DNA from: Gyrodactylus bullatarudis
Lineage: Eukaryota > Platyhelminthes > Monogenea > Gyrodactylidea > Gyrodactylidae
Length of the DNA: 64,000 bases
Direction of reading: 5' to 3'
Assembly: GCA_012064415.1 (NCBI GenBank)
Contig: SSNU01000047.1
Span: forward strand, 264,415-328,414
In this document: in pieces, positions 45,830 through 57,748 of the stretch
Layout of the letters: every line of letters begins with the position of its first letter
Position numbering within the stretch: the first letter of the stretch is position 1
Translations under genes and position numbers: made by a program
Notes under the pieces: generated by a model
What the model was told of the DNA's origin: nothing
What the model saw: only the letters and a program-made list of their open reading frames with translations
Database searches by the model: none

Positions 45830-48110
45830 ATGATAAATACTCCAAGTGAAAAGCATCACCCTCCTGAATTCGTCAGTAACAACTATTTAAAGATAAATCA
45901 ACTTGGAAAGGGTGCATATGGATCTGTTTTCAAAGGTATAGGTCCTAACAATGAGCATGTTGCATTGAAAGAAATTGTTATTCAAGATCATTCTGAGGGA
46001 ATCCCTCTAAGTACTCTAAGAGAAATTTCTGTCCTCAAGTCTCTACAACGTAACCAATGTGATTTCCTTATAAAAATGTATGATGTAACAATGTCTCGCA
46101 AAGATTCATATTTTACAATTTACATTGTTTTCGAATATGTAGAATATGATCTTTTCAAATATTTGCATCTTCACAATCATCAAGGCCTACCAATTGAACA
46201 AGTTCGAAATTTATCCTTCCAAATGGTTAAAGGAGTCGAGTTTCTTCATTCTCATCGTATCATTCATAGAGATTTAAAACCTGCTAATATTCTGATTGAC
46301 AAAACAGGCAAGAAATTAAAGATCACTGATTTTGGATTATCTCGTATTGTTGGGTGGTCATGCCCATTATCTCCTGAAGTTGTCACTCTCTGGTACAGAT
46401 CTCCTGAAGTTATTCTTAGGACTTCTTACATGACACCTTGTGATATTTGGTCTATTGGATGTATAATCATTGAAATGATCAATGGATTGCCTCTATTCAA
46501 GGGAGACAATGATGTTGATTTATTATTTAAAATTGTGTCCTACATTGGTTGTCCCTCAGAGGAAGATTGGCCATCTGGCGCGTTGATTCCTAGAGAACAA
46601 TTTTTGTCATATAGAAGAAACGCTCCAATTTCACTTTACCTCAAGTTTGTTGACAAGAATCTTGTTGATCTTTTGAATAAGTATTTGGAGTTTAATCCAA
46701 ACAAGAGAATCACAACTACAGCCTCGTTACAATTTCCCTTTTTCAATCAGCCTATAAAGAATGCCTATACTCTTTGTGCCAGAACCATGTCTAGTGATTA
46801 TGCTTCTTCAGTTAGTCAATCTGCTAATAGACCAAGAAGATCCCTTAGAACAACCGTTAGTCAGAATAAAGATGTAATCACTTCTCGAACTTCAATGCCG
46901 TGTAAGTTTTATAATTCATTTTCCATTGTACCATTGATTTTAATATTTACAATAATTTCAAGTGAGACCGTTACAAGAAAATCATGATGTCAATCTACCC
47001 AGAGTTCCTATTCAGGCTCCAATTTATGAGCACGATGAAAACCTGGAGACAGATAAGAAAACAGAAGTTAAAAGAAGAACCCTTCGACGGAAAACTTTTA
47101 TGGGCTTTGAAAGAGTTAGTGAAAATTTTGTAAAAAATTTTAAATTGTTAAAACCAAAATATAAAAAAACAGAGGCCTCTTGTCTCCCATACAGCCATGT
47201 GGCCAGACTCATCAGAAAATCCCCAGTTAACAAGTAGTCCCTATTCGAACAAAGAAAATGCTGGAATCTCTCCAAAGAGGGATCTTGAAGAACCTACTGA
47301 AATCGTTTGCAGTCCTATGAAAATGACAAAGAAAGAATTTGATAAGCAAACTGTTGCTTCTGATTCCAAGGAAAATTCCCCCTTGTCTGAGTTTGTTAAA
47401 TTATTTCTTTTGCTATGCTTTTATTTATCTTTTTCTCTCTTAGCAATATCAAAACCGAGAAAATTATCTCAGAATTAGAATCAGTCAAACAGAGACTAAA
47501 GAGTAATCTCACTTCTCCTCGGTTCCTTTTTAGTCCTAGAACAACAAGCACTAAAAGTTGTGAGTCAGGCTCAATTTGGCATTGTTTTTTATTTATTAAT
47601 TTTTATAAATAACCCTATGTCTTGATATTTGCCTTGTAGAATTTAGAGAAAATTGCATTATTAAAAAATTCTCAAATTTTTAAAATGTTTACAGCAAATT
47701 TATGGCTTGATTGGCGTGAACAAAAGTCTATTATAACAGATACAAATACAGAATGTCCATCTTCTGGTGACACTCGCTTGTCCTTGGGAGATGAAACTGC
47801 ACCTGTTCATAATAATGAAAACACAAGTTCAATAACTAATAACTTTAATTTTACAGTAAGTTCTTAAAAAAAATAAACCACATACCTACTCTAAAGTAAA
47901 TTCATTAACATCAACCAGATCAATCATGAAAGTCTTGCTTCAGACGAAAAGGACAAAAAGACACAACCTATTCCTAGACGATCGACTAGGCTTTCTCAGA
48001 AGCATCCTGTATCCTCATATTCCTCTCAGACAAGCACAAGCAGTTCTGCTACTACTCAGCCTAGAAAGTCTATCAGGAAACCCAAGACTAGCTTGTTACG
48101 ACAAAGTTGA
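45830..48110 (+). CDS. CDK4/6: Cyclin-dependent kinase 4/6 with long C-terminal extension
   Basis: Six exons (45830-46901, 46963-47129, 47173-47390, 47444-47559, 47695-47855, 47919-48110) join in frame to 641 codons. The kinase domain (about 20-315) has GKGAYG, VALKE, PLSTLREISVL (cyclin-binding helix of the CDK4/6 type), HRDLKPANIL, TDFGLSR, EVVTLWYRSPEV (activation Thr) and CPSEEDWPSG. It would pair with D-type cyclin and phosphorylate Rb to drive G1. The rest (~320 residues) is polar and basic with repeated Arg-Ser motifs (RPRRSLRTT, RRTLRRKTF, PRRSTRLSQK, RKSIRKPKT), no known domain, and is absent from animal CDK4/6 (~300-330 residues). Introns are 61, 43, 53, 135 and 63 nt. If the first intron is retained, a short form ends at 46987. 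Confidence 0.88.
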
Positions 48111-49788
48111 CCAATCTCTCTCTACTCCCTTCAGTATTAATAGGTATTGAATAATAATAATAGGTGTCCTTTCCTTTTTCTTGGGATCTTGTTGCATTTA
48201 TATTTTGATCAATATATGCTTGATAATATTGAAAAAAATAAACTAATTTTTATACTAAAATAGACTCCATTGAATTTCAAAGAATAAAATAACGACTCCA
48301 TTCCGTAAAAAATTAAATATGGGTAAAATTCCAATCAGAGATGTCTGAAAAAAAGGTTGCACAAATTCCTTAATGAATTTACTCGAATCAGCAAAGTTCA
48401 TCTCGCTATTTGGTAGTTGCATTCTCTTCTCTTTCGAGTGAAACTTGCTCATAGATCGATGTGAAATGTAAAACAAACAAATACATCTTAAATAAGCAAA
48501 GACTATTTGCAAAATCAGTTCAATACTTTAGTTACTAAAGTTTAGTATGCTGAACTAATACAAGTCTATATCAAAGTTGATAACAAAGTAAATCAAAATA
48601 GGTTTTGTAATGAAAATCCAAACCTGCAGACTATATTTCAATGAATTCTATAATCGAAAAAATATTCCGATACACGTTTAAGAGAATGCCCATTTTTCCT
48701 ATCATCTCTCATGGGCATTCAAAGAACAAAAAATTTCAGTTCAATGATCCCTGGGTGAGGATTCGAAAACAAAAAGAATTTTCCCAGGTAGAAAGGCTTA
48801 GAACTCATAAGATGAAGTTGAAAAATTAATTCCACACCCTACTTAAGAGTACACAAACATTGGCTGTATTCTGGAAAATATTACGACTGATGCCGAGAGT
48901 AATCCTTTTTAATCGATTGTCATTTTTAAAATCCTCTTTGAGTCTATAAATACCATATTCAATTTAATTGCAGTACAGTGCTCACACTAAAACAGATGTT
49001 TCTTTAAAATCATTTTCTTCAATGGGTCATTTAACCCTTATATTGGAATTTGTAGAAATTTATTGATTCTTCTTTTATGTTCTTTTTTTATAATTGTTTA
49101 TAATATGTATATTTTGAATTATTCTTTAACTGAAATTATTTGAAAGATTTCACAAGTGTTCCTTCTGAGTGAACTCAAGGAGGTCTTGAGAGGTTTCATG
49201 ATATTTATATTTTCATCGGATTTAATTTGCACAATTGATAAATTGTCAATCGATTTAGGTTTCAATTTGAGCTCAAACTTAATTTGTTAGCTTGCGACTA
49301 GTTTTCACGTTAGCTTAAAATTTCCCGAAATCTTTCATTAAAAATCGTATAATAAACTTTAAAATTCTAACCCCTAGAAGCCTATGAAATATTAACAAGT
49401 CTATATAAGATAAAATAGGAGGTAGGTTATTGAATTGTTTTACAAAGAATAGGTCCGCTTTTCTCTTGATTCAATACGATAACCCATGTTTTTCTTTAAC
49501 CCCTTTAAACACAGTTATATAAGTGTGGTGAACCGTTCACCGTGAAGGATCTCAATACAAGAAAGTAAAGTCCTCTCAAAAATATGGATTCTCAACAAAT
49601 CTCAATAACTTTTTCGATTAATAAAATAAATGCAGAGTTTCTTCGGTATTGAGAAGAGTAATACTTTTTTATCATTATTATTTAGGTCGGGGTTGATTTA
49701 ATTTACCAGGAAATGATTAGATAGAGATCTCTAACTTTATTACGTGTAAGAGTCAAACTTTTAGGATTTGAGTTATTGAGAAATTTCT
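48111..49788. other. Intergenic, no gene recognised
   Basis: CDK 3' flank with AATAAA near 48235. A small hairpin GAATGCCCAT...ATGGGCATTC spans about 48684-48721. Short ORFs (48255-48512 -, 48641-48829 +) have no support. Confidence 0.45.
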
Positions 49789-49854
49789 GAGTTAGATTCT
49801 AAACTTATTTGGAAGGCTAGAGAACAACAAGCGAGAGTGATAAACGTTATGCAG

Positions 49855-50280
49855 CTACTTTCGATGAATTTGCGAACTCATGATCTTTACAAAAAACCTC
49901 ATTTTTTCATCAAGGAATCGAAATTTTTGAAAGAATTTTTGGTAGCTGATACAAAATATACACTTACTGATTTTAGAAAAAAATTTTTTTTTTGGAAAAG
50001 AAGAATAAGAGTAGTTATTTTCTTTGTCCAATGATGATCCTGGAAAATTACGTTTGATTCCTCTCAGACCTTGAAATCAACAACTCAAAGTTTAAAAAAA
50101 TTAAAAAATCGCGCCTTCTTGAATTTTAAAATGTCTCTAAAATTTTCCAAAAAAAAAACATTTTTCAAAATTTTTTTCTAAAATCAGTTAAAATGTACAT
50201 TTTGAATCAGTTACCAAAAAATCTTTCAAAATTTTTGATTCCTTGATGAAAAAATATGATTTTTTTAAAATCATGAACTT
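49855..50280. repeat. Foldback family B-type element
   Basis: Inverted arms: left 49870-49990 (CATGATCTTTACAAAAAACC, TTTTTTCATCAAGGAATCGA), right 50170-50280 (TTGATTCCTTGATGAAAAAA, AAAATCATGAACTTG). AAAATCGCGCC in the middle is a B landmark. Non-coding. Confidence 0.6.
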
Positions 50281-50386
50281 GTTACTAGTAACAAGTTTAA
50301 CTGATAATAACTAATTTTTTGACTTTCAGAATTTAGAAAGAAAATTCACTCAGTTTATTCATAACACCCATAGGATTTTTTCAGAA
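50276..50386 (+). repeat. Left inverted arm of the nested locus
   Basis: Reverse-complement match to 53722-53820 (shared ATAACACCCATAGGATTTTT and GTTACTAGTAAC), about 85-90% identical by eye. A further short inverted pair, GAGTTAGATTCTAAACT, lies at 49789 and 53889. Confidence 0.8.
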
Positions 50387-50940
50387 GTGTTAAACATCAA
50401 TAGAACCTTCAAATATAATAAATTTCTTTATCTTGTGACGTATCCAATGAGACATACAATAGATCAGGAAATAGTCACAGGCCATATAGAGAACCAAGCC
50501 AAGATGATTTTGCAAACCAAAAGGACATCCAATGTTGGAGAAAATGTTTTAGTGAAAGTACCGGAGTTTAATCGATCAAAACTCGATTTCAAAAATTATT
50601 GTGTGTAATACTTGAAGTTAGAGAAAATTTCTACAAGGTCGGAACTAAGACAGGAATAATTGAAGGGTTTTATTCAGCAAATCAACTGACTAGGGTCGAT
50701 GAAAATTTCTTGTCAATCGCGGAAGTTCCTGCACTTATTTATTCAGTACGAAGAATGACAAGTCTCCATTCATTTGTAAATGACCAAGGCTTCTTCAAGT
50801 GTGACTGCAAAACGAAATGTGCTACATTAAAATGTAAATGCAGAAAAAAAGGCCGTTTGTGCAATTCAAGGTGTCACAGCAGTCTTTCTTGTACGAATGA
50901 ATACATTTTTATGATACAGATGTATTTGATTACTTTTTAA
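50387..50940 (+). pseudogene. KRBA2/SCAND3-like integrase, C-terminal fragment
   Basis: Two frames joined near 50600 read GHIENQAKMIL, VGENVLVKVPEFNRSKLDFK, VGTKTGIIEGFYSANQL and a Cys-rich tail (CDCKTKCATLKCKCRKKG, then CNSRCHSSLSCTN). This order is that of the transposon-derived KRAB-A-domain-containing 2/SCAN-domain 3 type integrase proteins: a chromo/SH3-like domain after the integrase core, then a C-x-C-x3-C-x4-C-x-C zinc-binding tail. The DDE core is missing and there is a frameshift, so it is a relic. Confidence 0.65.
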
Positions 50941-51189
50941 ACAAAAAACAAACTATAAATAGGAGAAAGACTCGAAGGATTATTTTGAAAAATTTACTAG
51001 ATTCCAAAGATTTGGTAAAAGTTTAGATTATTAATAAATGTTTATAAACTAATTAGTTAATAAATTTCGTATGGATTGAAAATGAATATGAAGTTTGAGG
51101 TTATAATTCTAGATAATATCACACAGGTATAGTTTTTATTTCTACCGGTATTAAATTTTGTAAAGCTTTTAGGGTTCTATTGATGTGTG

Positions 51190-51400
51190 TAAAGATTAGC
51201 TGTTTACGTAATACGTAAATAGTAGCCTGGTTGCAAAATTACAATGTACATGTCTGTCCACAATCCCATGCATCAAACGAATGCTTAATATGTGATTGCT
51301 GAATTAGATGTCGTTAATAAACTATAAAAGGTCCAAGGATAGTGCGGTCAGGCAGAGATCTTCTCTTAGTGTTCATAGTCTAGAATAAATATTTCTTACT
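51190..51400 (+). promoter_or_regulatory. Probable 5' LTR / promoter of the gypsy element
   Basis: CTATAAAAGG at about 51322 looks like a TATA box about 80 bp before the gag start. ACGTAATACGTAAATAG upstream is a partial palindrome. The LTR ends were not defined and no second LTR copy was found. Confidence 0.4.
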
Positions 51401-53721
51401 ATGATCGAGTCTTCTCTTACTAGTCCAGATAGACTGAGTTACTTGGAGGATACGATTCCGCAAGGATCGGTTCTGATAGCTACTGCAGACGAAGTCTCAG
51501 AAGCAAGCACCTCAGCAGTCAAAGACTCTGGAAAGACCTTCGATTCTACACATGGTGACCACGCAACAATATCTCAGTCAACTTTGGACAACGCACCCAT
51601 TCTATTAGACAATGTCGAGGAATGGTTGGAGTTGACGGAGGATTTCTGGGTGTTAAGAGGCATCAATAGCGATAAAGTTCGCAAGCATCTGCTAAAAGCA
51701 GCAATCTATAAAAGCAAGAACAGTTCCAAGGCTATCTTGAAAGACATTCTGTCGCAAGCTCTAGCCGATAATGCCACTGCAATTGCCATACTTGAACGCA
51801 TCAGGTCAAAGACCAGAATAGATGAGTCAAAGAGATTCGAAGAGATAATTGAAATGGCTGGCACAATTCAAAGTCCCCAGAGTCAGTATCTTAAAATTAA
51901 TGAATTCCTCAAGGAGGAAATAATGGTGAAATCTACTTGGTTACGAGTACTTGACAAAAGTCTATATGCCTACATCATGTCCTTTATCAAAGATAAGCCT
52001 ATCCAAGACTTGGTAGAACTAGCAGAGAAAAAATTTCATCTAAGACCAGACCATCAAAAAAAAATGTATAACGTTCAAAGCCAATGGCAAAGAACATGTG
52101 TTGTGTCCGATTCATTACAAGTTTGGCAAAGAAGCTAGATTCTGTGCATCTCCAATGGAATGCGAAATGAAAGAAAAGACACATAACCAACAAAAGGTAG
52201 GTTTAAATGATAGAATTGGCATAATATGTCAAGCAACAAATATAAAATTCCTTATTGACTGGTGCTTCTATTTCATTAATAGACCAACCAACCTCCAAAA
52301 TGGTGGACCAAAGAGGCTCAATAACAGGAATAGGTGGAATGACCATCAACGCATTCGGAAATAAAATTTTCGAAATAAATAATATCTTATTCAAACAAAA
52401 ATTTGTTCTTGCTAATAGTAAGGTCAACTGTTTAGGAATAGATTTCCTTAAAAGAAATAATTTATTACTCGATTCTGTTAACATGAAACTTTTCAATAAT
52501 CACTGTTCAATACAATGTATTGACTATGATGAAAGTTATGATTGCTATGCAATTAATAAAGAAACAAAGCCAATAATTAACGAAAAGGAGAACAATGTTC
52601 ACCAATTTGTTAATGGCATAGAACACCACATTGTAACCAATGGGTATCCCTGTCATGCTAAAGCAAGGAAGCTTAATCCTGAAACAGAAATAATTGTCAA
52701 AGCTCAAATCAATGATTTGATTGAAAAAGGCATTTTGGAGCAATCCGATTCACCTTGGGCAAGTCCCATAACAGTTGTAAGAAAAAATGGAAAAATAAGG
52801 ATTTGTGGAGACTATAGAGCTCTTAACAAAATAACTGTTAAAAACAGGTATCCTATTCCAAATATTCAAGATATAACAGTCAAGTTTAGCAACAAAAAGT
52901 TCTTTACGAAAATCGACTGTCAACATGCATATCATCAAATTAAGGTTGCAGAAAAAGATAAGGACAAAACGTCCATCATTACACCTTTTGGATCTTTTAG
53001 ATACATAGGTATGCCTTTTGGTCTTTGCAATGCAAGCGCCACTTGGAAAATGTTCATAGACAAAGTCTTGAACGAAGTCGACTATGCAATAGCATATGTA
53101 GATGACATCCTAATTGCAAGTGACTCTTGGGATGAGCATATAGAACACGTTAAAAACGTGAAAGAATTGTTAAAAAAGAACAATGTTCAAATTAACGAAG
53201 AGAAATGTGAGATAGGAAAACAAAAAATTTTGTTTCTTGGTCACATGATAAGTCAGGAAGGAATAGAGCCAGAGACTGAAAAAGTCGAAGCCATTCAAAA
53301 ATTTCCTGAACCAAAAACTAAAAAACAATTGCAAAGTTTTCTTGGACTTGTCAATTTTTACAGACAGTTCATAGAAGGTGCTGTAAAAGAGGAAAGAATC
53401 CTCAGATCCATAATAAATGGAATTAAGCAAAAAGATGCTAAAATAGTCTTCAAAGAAGAACAAGTTGAAGCATTTAAAAGATTTAAAGAGAAAATTGCAA
53501 AGCAAGTAACCTTAAAATATCCAGACCCAAGATATACACTAGAGATATGCGCTGATGCTTCTTTAGAAGGTATCGGGGCTGTGATACAGCAAGAAACGCC
53601 AGAAGGCAAAAGACCTATTGCGTTTTTCTCAAGAAATTATCTGAACAACAGAGAAAACAACCCATCTGTAATCTTGAATTATTGGCAATGGCCGAAGCAT
53701 GCAAAAAATTTTGAAAAGAGA
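51401..53721 (+). mobile_element. Ty3/gypsy-type retrotransposon, truncated and broken
   Basis: Gag-like ORF (51401-52138). After a frameshift comes a zinc-knuckle-like CPIHYKFGKEARFC region typical of invertebrate gypsy elements. The protease active site DTGAS is broken by a 2-nt loss near 52260. The reverse transcriptase (about 52650-53240) has SPWASPITVVRKNGKIR, FTKIDCQHAYHQI, FGLCNASATW and the catalytic YVDD. A connection domain (LGLVNFYRQFI) and RNase H (LEICADASLEGIGAVIQQ) follow. RNase H is cut off at 53721 after one more frameshift, where the right inverted arm begins. The integrase and 3' LTR are missing. Inactive as read. Confidence 0.88.
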
Positions 53722-53820
53722 TTCTGAAAAAATCCTAGGGGTGTTATGAATAAACTGAGAGATTTTTCTTTCTAAATTCTGAAAATCAAAAAATTAGTTA
53801 CTAGTAACAAGTTCAACTGA
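53722..53820 (-). repeat. Right inverted arm of the nested locus
   Basis: Counterpart of 50276-50386. It begins TTCTGAAAAAATCCTAGGGG directly after the truncated RNase H. Confidence 0.8.
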
Positions 53821-54120
53821 TTTGCCAGGGAGTCTTGAGACTATCAAGAGTAACAAGATTAACGCTAACATAAATAAAAATTATAAATGAGTTTAGAATC
53901 TAACTCAAATATTCTTGACGAGGTTCGAAAATATTATCACTGAATCAAAAAAGTATGCAATTAAAAAACGAGGAGTCAAAAGAAAAAGATGTAGCGGGCA
54001 GTTACAACTGGATCCTTTTCTTAAGAAAAGACAATGAACTCAGTGAAACCCTACCCCTCCTCCCTGGGATATTCTTTCAATTCGCATTAGTCCAATCAGA
54101 GGACTTTTAATTTTTCATTA

Positions 54121-54178
54121 TTGTATGTATAAATATCAAGCCGGTCTAAGAGTCTGATAGGAACCGGTGAAATAAAAT
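54121..54178 (+). other. Structured CTGANGAG...GAAA motif, copy 6
   Basis: TATAAATATCAAGCCGGTC, then GTCTGATAGGAACCGGTGAA and ATAAAATCC. The stem GCCGGT/ACCGGT is intact; box CTGATAGG. Confidence 0.55.
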
Positions 54179-54360
54179 CCAAAATCTACGGTCAAATTGA
54201 ATTTTTATCAAAAATTTTTCAACAATTCTAACAATTTATGCGTTCATTTTACAATGGGATCCAAAAATTAATTTTTTTCCTTATTTTAAAGAGAAATAAA
54301 TTGAGATTTTTATAAAAATATTGAATTCTCATCTTCATGCCAATTAACTGCAATTTAAGA
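54179..54360 (-). repeat. Foldback family A, single right arm
   Basis: Reads on + AAAAATTAATTTTTTTCCTT and TTGAATTCTCATCTTCATGC, the inverted A terminus. Confidence 0.6.
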
Positions 54361-55250
54361 ATAGATAATATCTAAATTGAGTTAGTACGACCACTGTATT
54401 ACGTCAATTTTAATTCATATTTTCTTTGAGTGTTTCAATGCATTAATTAATAATAACAAAACATTCAATGCAGAATCTGAATAAATATTTTTCAATTGTA
54501 GCAGAAACTCTGAGTTGTCAATAATAATTTACTATTACACATTAACAATTTCTAGTGTGAGATAAAAGCGAGTTCTGTTGCGTCATAAAAGATAGTATTA
54601 ATATCATTTTAATTACCATTTCAGTATATTTTTATGGTCACTCGTCATCTTTCTGATATGATATGCCGGATTTACTGTATTCTTATAGAATTATTTTTAA
54701 ATTTTAAGTCATGACACTTCCATTGATTCCCATTGGCTCACACATTGTCTATAGACATGATGATCGCTTGTTAGAGGTAACTTTTTTCAACATTCTTCTC
54801 TTCCAATTAAAGCCTAACAGACTTGAGAGAATACACCTAAATAATATACTCCTGAATGGACTATTATATGCTAGTTTGCTTTTGTAAGTTCACTTACAAT
54901 AAATTCAGCCTAGGCTCTCATCCACTCTACTGAATATAGACTCTATTGTTATACAATTTTTCTATGCCTGAATATTTTTAGCTAAAGTATACTCTTGTTG
55001 TTTTATATTATTATTTTTTTACATTTAAAATACTAAATAGAAAATCTTGTGTATGCGAGTAAGTTTGTAGAAACAATTAGAATAGGGATTGGTCGAAGAA
55101 ATGTGATAGAGATTCGATTGTTTGTAAGAGAAGAGAATAAAACGAAACTCGATAACTTTATTATCATTTGATGCGTAAGAGGGACTGTTAGAAAATCATA
55201 GATTCACTTTGTCATCAAAAGCATAATACATGCTGGTCATCTAATAAATC
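54361..55250. other. No supported feature
   Basis: 5' flank of the unknown gene; AT-rich. No exon or repeat recognised. Confidence 0.4.
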
Positions 55251-56277
55251 ATGTTTTGTGCCAAATGTGGACTCTTGCGCAATGATTATAACGCAAAGCG
55301 TAATTATCAGGCATCCTGCCCCCAGATTATAAATGGTGCAGAAGGAAATTTTGCAAAGCCCCTCTATAGCCCTTACATTTCTCAGCCCGGTCTAATTAAT
55401 AATGGAGATAAAATGAATGAGCAACTTCTACAACTGGAAGATGGTTATATTAAGGAGATTATCGTCCAAATTCTCCCAGCCCTATCAAAGAAAAATATGC
55501 AGAAACAGTCCAAGTTGCTAGTTCATGGAATAGTTGTCACTCATGCAATAGATAGATTTGGCTTGATAAGTGATCACAGTTTGAATGAGAATAGCTTCCA
55601 GCATGTAAGTAATCTAAAGAATTTCAACAGAATTTCGTATTTTTAATTTCGGATTAGAATTCTTAGTACTGACGGAGTAATTCTTTTCTATAGTCATACC
55701 TCTATAATGTTTATGTATGATTTAAAAAACAATAATCATATTCTGATGTCCTTCAAAGTTTTCTTTTTTTTCACGTGTTCTATATTGATGAGTTAATTAT
55801 GTTAATTATAATTATTTGTTTTTCGCCACTTAATCTTAGAAAACACTCACTTTAAAATGTAAATAATAATAATTTTTAATTTCGAAGGAATTCCTACTTC
55901 CCTCTGAAATTGATAATGACCGAGTGACATGGGTTCTGCAATCGCAGACCAACATAAATCATCCAATCAAAGATAAGTTCACTGAGCATAACCAGTTAGT
56001 GATCAAAGCTCCATTCATGAGAAGGGCTGCATCTTCCGATTATCTCTGTGATGAACGCAATGTTCATGTTAATACCATGGTTAATGGTAAAATCTCGGAT
56101 TTCCCTCAGTACCATTTCTCCTGTGATTGTAAAGGTAACGAGTTCGAAACTAGTGAAATGGTCATTAATAAATACCCGAATCAGTTGACAAAAACTCGTC
56201 TCTTATGCATGAATGATAGTGAAGAAGGCGAGGTTCTGATTAACCGCCAAAAGACAGCACCAACCTTTTTACACCAT
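55251..56277 (+). CDS. Unrecognised protein, at least two exons, 3' end uncertain
   Basis: Exon 1 55251-55604 and exon 2 from 55888 join in phase after a 283-nt intron (CAT|GTAAGT ... TTTCGAAG|GAA). The protein begins with a CxxC pair (MFCAKCGLLRN), has a helical middle (LLQLEDGYIKEIIVQILPAL) and a second part with scattered Cys. Exon 2 either ends at a donor-like GTTAGT (56278) or runs on into the foldback element to a stop at 56553. A candidate last exon (CRMSFEFLN-stop after TTGCAG near 57381) is in phase but tiny. I recognise no family; balanced composition suggests a real gene. About 248 residues to the donor. Confidence 0.5.
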
Positions 56278-56293
56278 GTTAGTTTAAATAGTT

Positions 56294-57011
56294 TTATAAA
56301 GCTAATTGATATGAAGTTGGGAATCTATGATTTTTACAGAAATCTCGATTTTTTCATCAAAAATTCGAATTTGTTGACGATTTTTTGGAATCCTACTCAT
56401 GTTGCGCACTTTAACCATTTGAAGAAAAGAAATTCTGAAAATAATTATTTTTATGGAAAATATGGTCATTTTTCAAATTCTCATTTGGCGCCAAAATCCC
56501 ATTTTTCGAACTTTGAGCTGGAATTTTTTGTTGATTTGAAAGTGGGAGGCTGATCAAAAGAGGTTTTAAGGATCGAGATTAGTCAAGAAAATCAATTCAA
56601 CTGAATCTGATCTTATGCATAATCACATTATCGTTTGGGAACGGAATTTCGATTTTTTGAAATTTCGATAATTCAAAATCTCCCTAAAATGGGGAAACTG
56701 TCGATAATTTGACGGCGCTATTCAGCTTTATCATCTAATATTGATCCTTAAAACCTCTTTTGATCAGCCTCCCACTTTCAAATCAACAAAAAATTTCAGA
56801 TCAAAGTTCGAAAAAATGGGATTTTCGCGCCAAATGGGAATTTGAAAAATGACAATATTTTACATAAGAATAATTTTATTTCTTTAAATAGTTCAAGTGC
56901 GCAACATGAGTAAGATTCCAAAAAATCGTCAAAAAATTCGAATTTTTGATGAAAAAATCGAGATTTCTGTAAAAATCATAGATTCCCAACTTCATATCAA
57001 CCAACTTTATC
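56294..57011. repeat. Long foldback element, family B
   Basis: Arms 56294-56574 and 56743-57011 are reverse complements at high identity (ends AATTGATATGAAGTTGGGAA). The loop is about 170 bp. The loop word TTTGACGGCGCTATTCAGCT recurs near 63480. No coding capacity of its own. Confidence 0.9.
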
Positions 57012-57748
57012 ATTAAAAATAATTAATATTGATTTTAACCTTGAGTCACTTGAGTTTTGCAAGTTTCCTATCGATAATTTTTTGATCTTAGAAAACATCA
57101 ATACAAATCGTAAAAATGAATTTTGGGTTCATGTTAGTTCATTTTTTTAGTGTCTCGAATTTTTTTAGTCCTAAACTTTCTACGTCCTTGAGTAATAAAC
57201 TAGGATCCTTCAGAATAAAAGAGACCTAGTTTTTTATTCAAAATTAGAGGTTCTTTTAAATAGGTTTACCGTCATATTAATTTTAGTCTGTCATTAAAAT
57301 TAGTCGCAGAAAACTAATTTCCAATCAATCAGTAATTGTATTCATAAACAAATGAATATGATTGATTTAGTTTAATTGCAGTGTAGAATGTCATTTGAGT
57401 TTTTGAATTAATTACCAATTTTTAGTAGCGGGAAAAGATTTATTTTCTACCCGACTTGGTTAGAATTCATATAAAAACCTTTTCATTCTATCTGCAACTA
57501 AATGAAAAATATGCCTTGAGGTATAGGGGTCATAAAGCTTTCACTTAATTCTTTTCGCCAATTCAATTTAAAAAAAACATACAGATTTTGATACATTTCC
57601 TCTTTGAATGGTAATAATAAGGAATTTTCAAGAAAATTTTATTGCTTGATGAATTTGTATAAAAAGTTAATAAAATTTTTTTTATGGTTGAAAATTAGGG
57701 AATTTACTTGCAAGTAGAAACAATATATAATATATTTTATTCAAGAAA
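57012..57748. other. No supported gene
   Basis: AT-rich. Apart from the possible last exon near 57382 of the preceding gene, nothing recognised. Contains the promoter of the Hsp20-like gene. Confidence 0.4.

Noticed and set aside
47130..47237. CDK ending at the stop near 47237 (reading on through KSPVNK)
   Set aside because: A 43-nt GT-AG intron at 47130-47172 restores a long open frame that continues through three further phase-matched introns; the through-reading is possible but less consistent.
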